From the NCBI GenBank assembly GCA_034770075.1, contig JAVJAP010000214.1:1550001-1614000 (forward strand): a DNA stretch of 64,000 nucleotides, in the 5' to 3' direction. The notes beneath the pieces were generated by a model. It was not told the DNA's origin. It made no database searches and saw nothing but the letters and a program-made list of their open reading frames with translations. The stretch is from Aralia elata (Eukaryota > Streptophyta > Magnoliopsida > Apiales > Araliaceae). Positions 1-9,761 of the stretch are shown piece by piece (the stretch's first letter is position 1; every line of letters starts with the position of its first letter). Position numbers and translations under genes: made by a program.

Positions 1-109
1 GTAGATTTTGTTCGTTTCTATCTATGATACCAACCTGTGACTCATATCCATAAAAGGATAGCATCTCACAAGCGTACCTATCAATTTGTCAGTGACTTCT
101 TCAGCGTCC

Positions 110-850
110 TACGTTTCCTTCCGTACAGAGCTTCAAATGGTGGCATTCCTATGCCTGCATGGTAACTATTGTTGTAGGCAAATTCTACTAAAGGTAATTG
201 ATCTTCCCAATTTTCCTTGAAGTCCATGTTGCAAGTTCGCAACATGTCTTCTAGTGTTTGAATCGTGCTCTTACTCTGACCGTCTGTTTGTGGTGATAAA
301 TTGTGCTTAATCTCAATTGGGTTCCTAAGTGTTTCTGGAGATTTGTCTAAAAGTTCGAAGTAAATCGGGGATCTCGGTCTGATACTATAGAAACAGGGAC
401 TCCATGTCTAAAAATAATTTCATTGATTTAAAGTTTGGCTAACTGGTTAAGACTGAAGTTAATTTTTATTGGTAGAAAATGAGCTAACTTGGTAAGACGA
501 TTTACAATTACCCAAATGGCATTGTGACCTTTCGGTGTATTTGGAAGACCTATAACAAAATCCATGGTAATATGCTCCCATTTCCACTCAGGAATTTCTA
601 AGGGTTGTAATAATCCACTCGGCTTTTGGTGTTCAGCTTTAACCCTTTGACACGTTAAATATTTTTTTACCCATTCTGCTATTTCTCTTTTCATGTTCGA
701 CCACTAAAAATGCGGGCTTAAATCTTTGTATATTTTTGTACTACCTGGATGCACGACGAACTTAGAACTCTGGGCTTCATTCAGTATTTCATCTTTTGGT
801 TCTTGTATTGAGGGTACCCAATTTCTATCCCCGTACCTTAGTACTCCATC
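110..850 (-). pseudogene. integrase relic (Tekay-type element 1)
   Basis: The relic reads on the minus strand in several frames. An HPGST-like zinc-finger segment lies near 740-830. It is followed by KREIAEWVKKYLTCQRVKAEHQ, and by WEHITMDFVIGLP, which holds the first catalytic Asp; the open piece is 428-694. After a frame change near 425 the second catalytic region (IVSDRDPRF-like) is readable around 370-400, and a NNSYHAGIGM..ALYGRK-like segment around 115-190. In a live element this enzyme joins retrotransposon cDNA to host DNA in the nucleus. Stops at 425 and above 694 make it non-functional. Homology appears to end near 105, where a primer-site/LTR-like junction is seen. Confidence 0.8.
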
Positions 851-925
851 CTTGTCTATTCTGAATTTGATGTTCTTTTTATGAGTTATTTCGGTCTTAC
901 ACTTTCGATACTCTTCATCTGTCTC

Positions 926-1830
926 CTATAGTTCTCTGACTCTATCCAATAAAGTCGAACTACTCTCTATAACGAATAACTTCTGGATAAAGTTAACTGG
1001 AACTCTCATTTCTATCTCAAGTTTGTCAAACTCTTTTGTCAGTACCTCGTTATTGGTTATTACATTCAACTTCTCTTGATTCTTTCTACTTAACGCGTCT
1101 GCTAGGACGTTGGCTTTCCCGAGGTGATATAAAATTTCACAGTCAAAATCCTTTATCAACTCTATCCATCTCCTCTGCCTCATGTTTAACTCTTTCTGTG
1201 CGAAAATATACTTCAGACTTTTATGATCTATGTATATGTCACACTTCTCCCCATACAAGTAATGCCTCCAAATTTTCAAGGCAAATACTACAGCGGCTAA
1301 CTTAAGATCATGCGTAGGATACCTCTTCTCATAATCTTTGAGTTGTCGTGATGTATACGCAATCACCTTCCCATGTTGCATCAACATACAACCTAATCCC
1401 TTGTGTGATGTATCACTATAAACTACAAGGCCTCCTGTATCATCTGGTAAAGACAATATTTGTGCCATCCTCAATCGTTTCTTCAACTCTCGAAAGCTTT
1501 CTTTACATTTATCTGTTTAGACGTACTTTACCGTCTTTCGAGTTAAACTGGTTAGCGGGGTCGCTATTTTTGAAAAATCTTGTATAAAACGCCAATCGTA
1601 CCCTGCTAAATCGAGAAAACTTCGTACTTCTGTTGGAGTTGTTGGTTGTTCCTAATTCACACCCGTCTCTATCTTTGTTGGATCTACCGCAATTCCATTC
1701 TTGTCAATCACATGACCTCAATGTTCCATCCTTCTTCTTTACAAACAACACCGGTGCTCTCCAAGGTGAAACACTAGGTTGTATGTACTTCTTGTCTAAA
1801 AGTTCTTGTAACTGTACAAGTAACTCCTTC
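926..1830 (-). pseudogene. reverse transcriptase/RNase H relic, RT core deleted (element 1)
   Basis: The 926-1486 frame holds the RNase H domain: VVYSDTSHKGLGCMLMQ, an EKRYPTHDLKLAAVVFALKIW motif with the active-site Glu region largely kept, and IDHKSLKYIF. Upstream (1490-1700) is the RT thumb/connection, readable as EVRSFLDLAGY-like and FIQDFSKIATPL-like text with one stop near 1518. At about 1715-1720 this segment is fused to the RT N-terminus (SVSPWRAPVLFVKKKDG-like, 1720-1800). The whole palm with the Y-x-D-D active site, roughly 450 bases present in element 2, is missing. The enzyme copied retrotransposon RNA into cDNA in cytoplasmic particles. This copy cannot polymerise. Confidence 0.82.
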
Positions 1831-1834
1831 AACT

Positions 1835-2245
1835 CTACTGGTGCCATCTTGTACGGTGCCTTCGAAACTGGCGCCGTACCAGGTGCAAGATCGATAATAA
1901 ATTCGATCTCCCTATCCGGAGGTCAACCTGGTAAGTCATCGAAAATACATCTTGAAATTCCCTAACTACAGGTATTTGATCTTGATTTACTCCTTCCTTT
2001 CGAGTATCTACTATATATGCCAAATAACCTGTACAACCATTCCTAAACAATCTCTCTACTTGCCTTACCGTCAGACATCGACATTGTTTAGGTGAACAAC
2101 CACCGTTGAACACTACCTTTAACTTCGACACAGTTAATAGGTTTACATGCTTTCGATGGCAGTCAATCATTGCATTATGATTAACTAACCAATCTATGCC
2201 TAAGATTATATCGAATTCTCCTAACGGTATAGGAATAAGGTTCAC
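1835..2245 (-). pseudogene. aspartic protease C-terminal half (element 1)
   Basis: The frame contains LGEFDIILGIDWLVNHNAMIDC, the hallmark flap/hydrophobic segment of plant gypsy retropepsins. It continues into the protease-RT linker (GYLAYIVDTRK, IPVVREFQDVF), then shifts frame. The N-terminal half with the catalytic D-S/T-G triad is not in this frame; bases 2246-2400 give only broken, unassignable text. The homologous segment in element 2 lies at about 50700-51010. The protease would cleave the Gag-Pol polyprotein. This one is dead. Confidence 0.8.
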
Positions 2246-2637
2246 AAGAAATTTGTGTTCCTTAGTCTCTACGTTACAATTTCTATATATGGTTTTAACG
2301 GAAATTATCTCTCGATTTGTAATTTTTATGATTAAAAGGTATATCTGAATCTATTAACTGTTGGTTGGGTTTACTTCTCTATTTTCTGCCTCTACTACTA
2401 ATGTATATGGTCTTCTTCAAGATAGCGTTAGGCTATATAAGTGAGAAAACTAGTATAATTACAAGTATGTAATGCACATATTGTTCAAACATAATTTGTA
2501 TATTCATACAGAAGGTTTACATATTCGGCTAGTAGTTTATATAAGTACTACTAGCATTCCCAAACCAGTTTCCCAAAACTTGGGTAAAGTAGTTTAGATA
2601 CTACTATTTATATACACACTTTGGTCACCAGGTTTAT

Positions 2638-3255
2638 CTAAAGCTTAATCTTACGATACTCATCACACAGCATACTAGATACTACCCACCTATTGATGTC
2701 GTATCCAGTCTTTCCATTCTCTACGGGATAATCCTCTACTCGCTTATCCAGATCCACAAGTGTTTCACGAAATTTTTTATTAGTTCTATCAAGCCTTGCT
2801 TGGATTTGATATCTTTCTCTTTCCTTTCTTGACAACAGTGTCTGAAATCGGATATTTAATCGTCCTTCATTCTCCAACCTTTCTTCCACATATGTTACCC
2901 TATTGTTTAAGGTATGTATTTCCATCTGGGCTTGTTCTAGTAGGCTTTCCTACTCTGGGTTTCCTTCTTCTAACTCTTCTACAGATTGATTTCGAACTTC
3001 TGATATATCCCGCCATATTATTGGTTCTTCCTTATCCTCTCCTTCTTCTATAATATGAACCTCTGCAATGTCCTCATTAGGTTCTGTCGCTATCGCATCA
3101 TGGAATTCTAAGTTATATTGAACTTCTTGTCCTTTAGGATCACTGCCCTGCTCAAGCTCTATCACATGTGAACCTATCTCCCCTGAACTATCTCCCCAAT
3201 CTGGGTCTGCCATCATACAAAAGAATTTTACTTGTTTAGTATTATGATGAAGCAT
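2638..3255 (-). pseudogene. pre-gag coiled-coil reading frame (element 1)
   Basis: Two in-phase open segments (3255-2950 and 2925-2638) are separated by one stop near 2950. The N-terminal part is acidic (many D/E, e.g. IIEEGEDKEEPIIW, VEELEEGNPE). The second part is charged, with heptad-like leucine and charge spacing (ERLENEGRLNIRFQTLLSRKERERYQIQARLDRTNKKF), predicting a coiled coil. It lies between the primer site and the place gag should be. It occupies exactly the position of the longer frame at 52626-53438 in element 2 and has the same acidic-then-coiled-coil design, although the two are hardly alike at residue level. I recognise no known domain. It is not ordinary gag, since element 2 has both. 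Confidence 0.6.
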
Positions 3256-3368
3256 GTTTACACAAAAATATAAGGCTTTTAAAGTTATCTTATGTGTATT
3301 AAGTATTTTACGGACTCAAAGACTATATTCTAAGGTATTTCCTAACTACCTTAGAGCTATAATCTACA

Positions 3369-3380
3369 GCTCTGATACCA
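3369..3380 (-). other. primer binding site, initiator-Met tRNA type (element 1)
   Basis: The plus strand reads gctctgatacca, so the element strand reads TGGTATCAGAGC, complementary to the 3' end of plant initiator Met-tRNA. Three bases (acc) separate it from the LTR start at 3384, the same spacing as in element 2 (53662-53673). This fixes the element's direction and the inner LTR border. Confidence 0.9.
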
Positions 3381-4695
3381 ACCTGTGACGCCCCCAAATT
3401 CTCTACACCTCCTGCAGCAGATTTGGTGCTCACGTGATACTATTTAACTATAAATATTCCATAATATATAACTTCTATCTATCCAAGGTTCACAGTATCC
3501 CATAACAGATAATAGTTCTCGTCAGAACGTTATCTGTGTTTGGATACCCTCACTTGGATGTATAGATTCATATCTTGTGGATATCTCTTCATATCGATAT
3601 TCCCTATCTATCTGACATTCACAATATCAATGATAAGATTGTCCCTAGAACTGAGGGGCGCATTCCGGTAAAGATGGCACCTTACCGGCGCTCATTAAGT
3701 GTAACCATAGAGCTTATAAAACTCTCAATATCATTCAATACTCTCATTCAGATGTATAGTTCGTATGGATACTGTACTAACTTAGTACCACTATTCTAAA
3801 CAAAAGATCAGAGTATAACGCATTCGATATCATAAAGGATGATAATATATTTTATATCATTAAATTCAGTTACATCGTTCTCAATACTAAGTTATTACAA
3901 CAAAGCCTTATAAAAGACTTGAATTATTCAGAACAGAAATTAAAACTAGTAAACATATCCTTTTCCTTTGTTCGTACCAAAGGTGCTGGGATTATCATTT
4001 AAAGCTGCAAGGAAGATATGCGCAAGAATGAGCTACAAATGCTCAGCAAGTTCATTTGAATATGTAAACACAATGTGTTTGATTTGAAAGATGCCAACGA
4101 TGTATACTGAGGGTTCTGTACATGAACCATATATTTCATTTAGTTCTATCAGTCTTTAATGACTTAGAACCATTTGAGTTTTGGATATCTGGTAGGTGAT
4201 CAGCCTCACCAATATCCTAGGAGTATGCATATCATCCTATCATTTTGGTCAATTCATTTAATTGACAATTTAAACCTTATTTGAAGGTTTGTCGGACCAC
4301 CTTCCATCCACGGTGTCCCTTATTACTCAGTATAGATATCGTACCAAAACAATTTAGTTTGACACAATAAATTTAAGCTCAAACAATCAATAAATGATTC
4401 ATTTCTTAAGTTATGCTGAACAAATAGCAATAACTTCATAACAATTGATAGCAAGACATAAAAGAATTGCTTAAATGTAACAAGGTTCGGAAACTTGCCT
4501 TAGCGTAGTTTCGTTAAAATTTAAGACAGTTGGTCAACGTATGTAGTCTACGTATACCAATAATAAGCGTTAGCACGTATATAAACATGTATTACGCTAA
4601 TCTAGACAAGTTTCATTAAGGTTCGACGTTGATTCGGTATCTCGGTCGCGTCCTTAATGGCTAAACACATAGATTGTTCGATAAAACTTCATTTG

Positions 4696-4800
4696 GAAGC
4701 TTAATTATTAGCCTAAATAATTTATTTATTACTTATAACTCTTTTAGAAGCTTAATTATTAGCCTAAATAATTTATTTATTACTTATAACTCTTTTAGAA
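4696..4800. repeat. 51-bp tandem duplication in LTR, start of AT-rich tract
   Basis: A unit beginning gaagcttaattattagccta is present twice in direct succession (period 51), with the start of a third copy at about 4798. It opens a roughly 850-bp tract (4690-5540) of A/T-only-like sequence made of loose repeats of 'aataatttatttatt'. Nothing coding is seen in the tract. Confidence 0.8.
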
Positions 4801-5547
4801 GCTTAATATTATTTTTAAATAATTTTTATAAGCTTGAAAGTATTTTTAAATAATTTTACAAGCTTAAGAATAATTTTAAATGATTTAATTATCACTTAAA
4901 ATAATTTTTTTAAAACATTAATATGTTATTTAAATAATTTATTTGTCATTTAGAATATTTTTAGATATCAAAAATATTATTTTAATGATTTATTTCTCAT
5001 TTATAATATTTTTTTTAAAAATAAAATATTATTTAAATGATTCATTTTATCATTAATAATATTTTTAGACTTTATTTTATCATTAAAATAATTTATTTAT
5101 TACTTATAATAATTTCTAAAACTTAATTTAATATTTAAATGATTTAATTATCATTTATAATATTTTTAAATACCTAATATATTATTTAAATGATTTATTT
5201 ATCATTAATAATATTTAAATATTTAATATTTTATTATATAATAATTTTATTTACTTTAATATCATTTTTAAATAATTAATATAATTATTAAATGATTTAA
5301 TATCATTTTTAAATAATTAATATAATTTTTAAATAATTTATTATAATTATTATTATTATTTAATTAAATTAAATAATAATTCAGAAATATATAAAAATAT
5401 TAAAAATAAATTTTTATAATTAAAAATAAACTTTTATAATTAAAAATAAATTTTCGAATATAATTATTAATTATTTAATAATTATTTAATATTTATTTAT
5501 TATTTTATAATTTATTTAATTAATTTTTATTTTATTTTTATTGAAAA

Positions 5548-5573
5548 CTGTCGCTAAAAGGCTTTAGCGACAG
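5548..5573. repeat. perfect inverted repeat in LTR
   Basis: Arms CTGTCGCTAAA and TTTAGCGACAG (11 bp, perfect) flank a 4-base loop (aggc). The arm core GTCGCTAAAGG recurs at 5610-5621. It sits at the edge of the AT-only tract, so it stands out in composition. Confidence 0.85.
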
Positions 5574-5831
5574 TCTGCAACCATTCATAGCTTTCTGGGT
5601 TTGGCTATGAATTTCGTCGCTAAAGGTGTTCTTCATGAAGAACACTTAGTCAATGTCCAACAGTGACATTTGACCTCAAATTAATCTCAGCTCGTTCATT
5701 GTTTGTGTTTGATTTTTATTTGTTGTTATAGCCAACATGGCAGGGTATAACGACATGTTAAATTTCATCTCAAATTATATCATATCCTGCTCTAAAAATC
5801 ATGGCCAAACTACCTGGTTTGTAACTGTTCT

Positions 5832-5858
5832 TGAGTTTCTGGGTAACCCAGAAACTCA
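5832..5858. repeat. perfect 27-bp palindrome in LTR
   Basis: Arms TGAGTTTCTGGGT and ACCCAGAAACTCA flank a single central base. A shorter version (arms of 9, TTTCTGGGT/ACCCAGAAA) lies at 6056-6074, and another TTCTGGGC half-site at about 6256. The hairpin is therefore repeated about every 210 bases. Confidence 0.85.
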
Positions 5859-6416
5859 TACAGTCATATCGGTCAACGTGGTTTGACCGGTATTAACTTT
5901 GATTCTATGTTTTCTTAATGTATTTTGATGCTTCAAGTTTGTAGTTTACATACCAAAGAACATGTTTAAAACAAGAAACAACATATTAAATATCATCTAG
6001 GTATGATCTGGGCGCTTTGAAAAATTGTCAGAACACTGTTAAAGTGTTCTTCAGGTTTCTGGGTAACCCAGAAATAGGTTTTCATGGTCGGTCAATGGGT
6101 TTTGACCATTAATAACTTTCATTCTAGAGATAATTTATCCATTCTACAAGTTGGATCTTAAAGCTAACATGGCATACTACATATACAAAGTTTAAAACAC
6201 ATCAAACAAATAACTTAAGCCAATCAAATCGTTTGACAAACTTGCTTGTCAGGCATTTCTGGGCTGCATGAACAGTTTACTATTTTGGCTTAATTTTCAT
6301 ATCTAGATGTTATGTAAACATGATTTCACCGCCCAGATCACTTAATTACATATTAATAAACATTCCTAAACACTAAAACATAACATCAAATTCCATCTTA
6401 AAGATCTAGCAATAAA

Positions 6417-7061
6417 TTAGGGTTTATGCACCTTCTTGAGCTATTTCTTGATCTGATCTTTGAGAGCTATTTGAATCTTCACTTGAGGATTATCTAGACT
6501 ATATTTAAGAGTGTATAGGCTTGTGAATTCGTTGGTTAAATGGTCAGCATCTCATTCTATTTATAGCAACTTATAATTTAGGGTTTTTAGGTCATTTCTC
6601 ACATTCTTGCCTGCACAAATATCTAACCAATTAACTTGTGCTACTTGTGATCTGGTCTAATTCACCTACTTGAGCTGGAGACTTGAAAATATCTGATTTT
6701 GTGTTCTTATCTTCTTTTGATTGGTTTAAAAATTGATTTTTGATTTATTTACTTACTAATTAAACCTAGATTTTTACTAATCATGTTTATGATGTTAATT
6801 TAGGTTTAGTAATACCTATCATAATTAAGGTTTTACATTTCATAAATTAGGGTTTAGATAACCTAATTAGAATTAGGGTTTTATAATTAGGGTTTTAATC
6901 TTTCATTTAGGGTTTAATTTAATCTTAATGATTCATAATTAATATTATGATTCATTATTTAGAATCTAATTATATCAATTAAGATTCTAGTATTGCAATT
7001 AGGGTTTTAATTAATCAATTCGGACATCGGTTATTAATTAGGGTTTTTCAAATTAGGGTTT
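6417..7061 (-). promoter_or_regulatory. cluster of nine telo-box motifs upstream of LTR TATA box
   Basis: TTAGGGTTT on the plus strand (AAACCCTAA in the transcribed direction) occurs at 6417, 6578, 6847, 6873, 6887, 6907, 6999, 7038 and 7053. Seven of the nine lie upstream of the minus-strand TATA box at 6566-6557, in the U3 promoter. Telo-boxes in plant promoters bind telomere-repeat-binding factors. That they work here is inference. Confidence 0.6.
6557..6566 (-). promoter_or_regulatory. TATA box of element 1 LTR
   Basis: Minus strand CTATAAATAG, a consensus plant TATA box, lies about 740 bases into the LTR in the direction of transcription. Confidence 0.6.
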
Positions 7062-7302
7062 CCAAGCACGACATAGCAGCTTACAAAAATAATTTGTCGA
7101 GACGTTTCTCGGTGAATTCGCCGGAAGCACGACAAATTATTTTGTCCGATTAAGCACGACACAGCTGCTTGACTAAAAATTTTTATTTGATCTAATTATT
7201 TAATAAAATACACAATCACATAATACAAAGTCGGGACAAGAAATTTCATTTAATAAACATATAATTTACATATACAATCTTATTAGGGTTCGGAATATTA
7301 CA

Positions 7303-8466
7303 GGTATGATGCCATCGACGACCCCGGGGACACGTAATCCAAACCCAAGGTAGTAACTGGGCGAAGGCATAGAAATCTCTCATAAGCCCAAAACTGAAAA
7401 AGAACGACAACAACTACGTCAATCAAAATGACAAAAGTAGAAAGAAGTACAAAAATCAAAAAGGAAGGGAGTCTTACCAAGAGAAAAGGGAAGAAGCCCA
7501 ACTAAGCATCAGTATGTCCCTCTGAGCAGAGGCGCATGCCCTGGAGAAAGGAGGCAAAAGTAAATGACCCCCAGTCATACTCCCCGATACGATCTACATC
7601 TCAAATGGCGCCCACTGTGCTGAAATAAACGGCGGAGGAGTTGTTCGCCAGGAAATAAGCCCTCATAATGATCAAGAAGAGACGACGGAGAAGCCGATCG
7701 CGCTGGATGGGATCTGCAGAGAATGGCTCAGATAGAGCTCCTCTGATAGCATCAATCGTCAGGGCTCCAGAACGGATGCTATGGGCCTTAAAGCACTGTC
7801 ATGAGGAGAGAATCCCAGCAATGTACGAACAACAGTAAGAGAAATAGCAGGCTCCAAGGGGACCCGACGGCCAGAAAACTCTATGCTAGTAATGTACCGC
7901 CAATCCCAAGGTGTCATCATCACCCCACAAGCCAATAGATGAAGAGACTGGGTGTGATGAAACCATCTCTCTGACAAAGCGCGAAGGTAACCCCAGGGAC
8001 AACGTCAGGGTGCTATAGTGAAGAAATGCTCGAAACCCCAGGAATTTACTCGAGGTCTGTAATGATCATGGAGGGTCTCATAGAGGAAGTAGACGCTAAA
8101 CCAGTTGCCCCGAGGCTGTGTCTCCTCCGGGACCTGCAATACTAGAATTTCAAAACAACTACGACAAGAAACCGAAAAGGCTCAACGGCTTCATAAATAT
8201 ACCTCATTAGCGCCCAGGTACGCTAACGGGTGACAACTCAGATCGAGTCCCATGAGATCCGAAATGGCCACGCGGGCGCCAGGAAGGGAGTGACTGCGCA
8301 CAGGCGGGATAGCCTCGTCAGTACTCAGAAGATCCTCCTCCACAACAGCATCGTCAACTCGATCTGCAGTGATCGGGCGAATACAGGCCTCCGCCAGGCG
8401 TCGAGGCTGTCTAGTAACACGAGGAGATGGATTGGCAGACGCCCTATGCCGGCGAACCCCCGAAGA
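7303..8466 (-). pseudogene. PMD-like spliced gene relic, cut at both ends
   Basis: On the minus strand this is a divergent copy of the gene at 21269-23238. The end of exon 1 is at 8466-8203 (RRLAEACIRPI..., ISDLMGLDLSCHPLAYLGANE). Intron 1 is 8202-8134 (GT...AG, phase 0, 69 bp). Exon 2 starts at 8133 with VPE.TQPRGNWF-like text, continuing to SERWFHHTQSLHLL, TPWDWRYITSIEFSGRRVPLE and LLGFSPHDSA. A second intron precedes exon 3 (FWAYERFLCLRPVTTLGLD, to 7303). Both introns match the positions in the other copy. The relic is broken by stops and frameshifts, the Copia LTR at 8467 and the Tekay LTR at 7302. It probably came from the antisense strand of another Retand-like element, although no such element sequence remains around it. 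A host PMD gene is the alternative. Confidence 0.75.
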
Positions 8467-8965
8467 TGTTAGGTTTGTATAATACGCAAGCATGCAATCA
8501 AATTACATAAATAGAGCGGAAGCGCGATAAAATCAGATTTTAAAATTTTATACAAACCATCACCATGATCTTTCCTTGTGCTCAATTATCAATTAAACGA
8601 AAGAGACAGAGATAAAGAATTATACCCATGTGAATCAAAGCTTCCTCGGGTACAAGTTCACCTCTAATTCCGTCACGTTCTCCTTGAATTCCACCGATTA
8701 AATTCCTTCGCTTGATCAACATTAGCCACCCAAGTGTTTGGCATCTAGAGGTAATCCACCAAAGAATAATACTTGTTCAAGAAGATGGGTATTAGCAAAA
8801 CCCTAGTTTCTATCTCTATAGAAATTACAAGTAATCTCCACAATTCTAATGCAAGAGTGTGTAACCCTAATCTATGATAAGACTCCTCTTATTTATAGAT
8901 ATAGGTAACCCTCCTAAATAATTTCGGATTAGGTTAATTGTCTTAATTAAACTCTTTTAATTAAT
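8467..8965 (-). repeat. Copia 3' LTR, truncated (about 0.5 kb remain)
   Basis: It aligns by eye with 11358 to about 11860: shared blocks are ...caagcatgcaatcaaatta..., ...catcaccatgatctttcctt... and ...gtgtttggc.tctagagg.... Similarity stops at about 8965, where the gag frame begins, so the inner 1.3 kb of this LTR is missing. A minus-strand TATA box (CTATAAATAA) is at 8889-8898. Confidence 0.8.
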
Positions 8966-9761
8966 TGTTGCAATGGTAGCAAATTCTACTATCAGGATCA
9001 AGTTTCTTTTTATCCTTTCTCTTCGCTTTGCCCTTAGCCTTCTTGTTTTTCTTCTTTTGAGAAGATACTTTGGGCATCTTCCTTTTCTCAGAAGAATCAT
9101 CCACAAGTAAGACTTGGTTCTTGTTGGATGAGAAGTGACCTTCAGCAGTTTTTAACATGTTAAGTAACTCAGGCAAGCTGACATCCAACTTATTCATGTG
9201 AAAATTCACAACAAATTATGAGAAGGTGTCTGGGAGTGACTGCAAGATCAAATCTTGACTTAACTCCCCATCCATCACGAACCCAAGTTATCCAAGTTGT
9301 TCAATTAGATTGATCATCTTAAGGACATGAGTCTCAACGGTCGTGCCCTCGGTCATACGAGATCGGAAGAGCTGCTTAGATATCTGATATCTAGCAGTCC
9401 TACTTAGCTCACCATACACCTCTTTGAGGTGTAGCAATATAGTAGTAGCATCCATAGTTTCATGCTGACGCTGAAGCTCGTTACTCATTGATGCGAACAT
9501 GATGCATTGAGCCAAGATTGCATCATCTTGCCACTTTCTGAAAGTAGCAATCTCTTCCTCAGAGGCTGTTTCTGCAACATTTGTAGGGACTGGCGAATTT
9601 AGGACATAAGAAATCTTTTCAGCAGTGAGAACAATTCTCAGATTCCTTAACCAGCCCGTGTAATTCGGTTCGGTCAGTTTGTTAGCATCAAGTATGCTAC
9701 GCAGTGATAGTGAGTTTGATATTTTTAAATTCTGCATGTGAAATAGACAACATTTTAGCAT
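8961..9761 (-). pseudogene. Copia gag (nucleocapsid) relic
   Basis: Segment 9761-9288 carries the typical Copia gag opening (NSLSLRSILDANKLTEPNYTGWLRNLRIVL). It continues to the middle domain (HETMDATTILLHLKEVYGELSRTARYQISKQLFRSRMTEG) and VLKMINLIEQLG. After a stop and frame change at about 9287-9210 it resumes as LPELLNMLKTAEGHF, a lysine-rich linker (KKKNKKAKGKAKRKDKKK), and the first half of a CCHC knuckle (RICYHCNN). There the sequence breaks off. Gag forms the particle that packages element RNA. The remainder of the knuckle and all of pol are gone. Confidence 0.85.

Larger units (their letters stand above)
1..7302 (-). mobile_element. Tekay-type Ty3/gypsy element 1, 5' part only
   Basis: On the minus strand, reading from 7302 downward, the order is 5' LTR (7302-3384), primer site (3380-3369), pre-gag coiled-coil frame (3255-2638), protease end (2245-1835), RT/RNase H relic (1830-926) and integrase relic (850-110). 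The order and motifs match the better preserved Tekay-type element at 45425-56688, which carries a chromodomain. Gag is absent: protease lies only about 400 bases from the pre-gag frame, where element 2 has 1.7 kb of gag-protease. Many stops and frameshifts make it old. The 3' LTR would lie left of the window. Its LTR cuts a PMD gene relic at 7302/7303, so it inserted into that gene. Confidence 0.85.
3384..7302 (-). repeat. 5' LTR of Tekay-type element 1 (3.9 kb)
   Basis: The plus strand begins TGTGACGCCCCCAAAT right after the primer site and ends ...TTCGGAATATTACA, giving TG...CA ends. The start is close to the LTRs at 45425, 53677 and 63514 (TGTGACACCCCCAAA, TGTGACGCCCCCAAA). The LTR is very AT-rich, especially 4680-5540, and holds a 51-bp tandem duplication (4696-4800), three perfect hairpins, nine telo-box motifs and a minus-strand TATA box. 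No gene is visible inside. The right border is defined by the sudden switch to PMD gene sequence at 7303. Confidence 0.8.
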
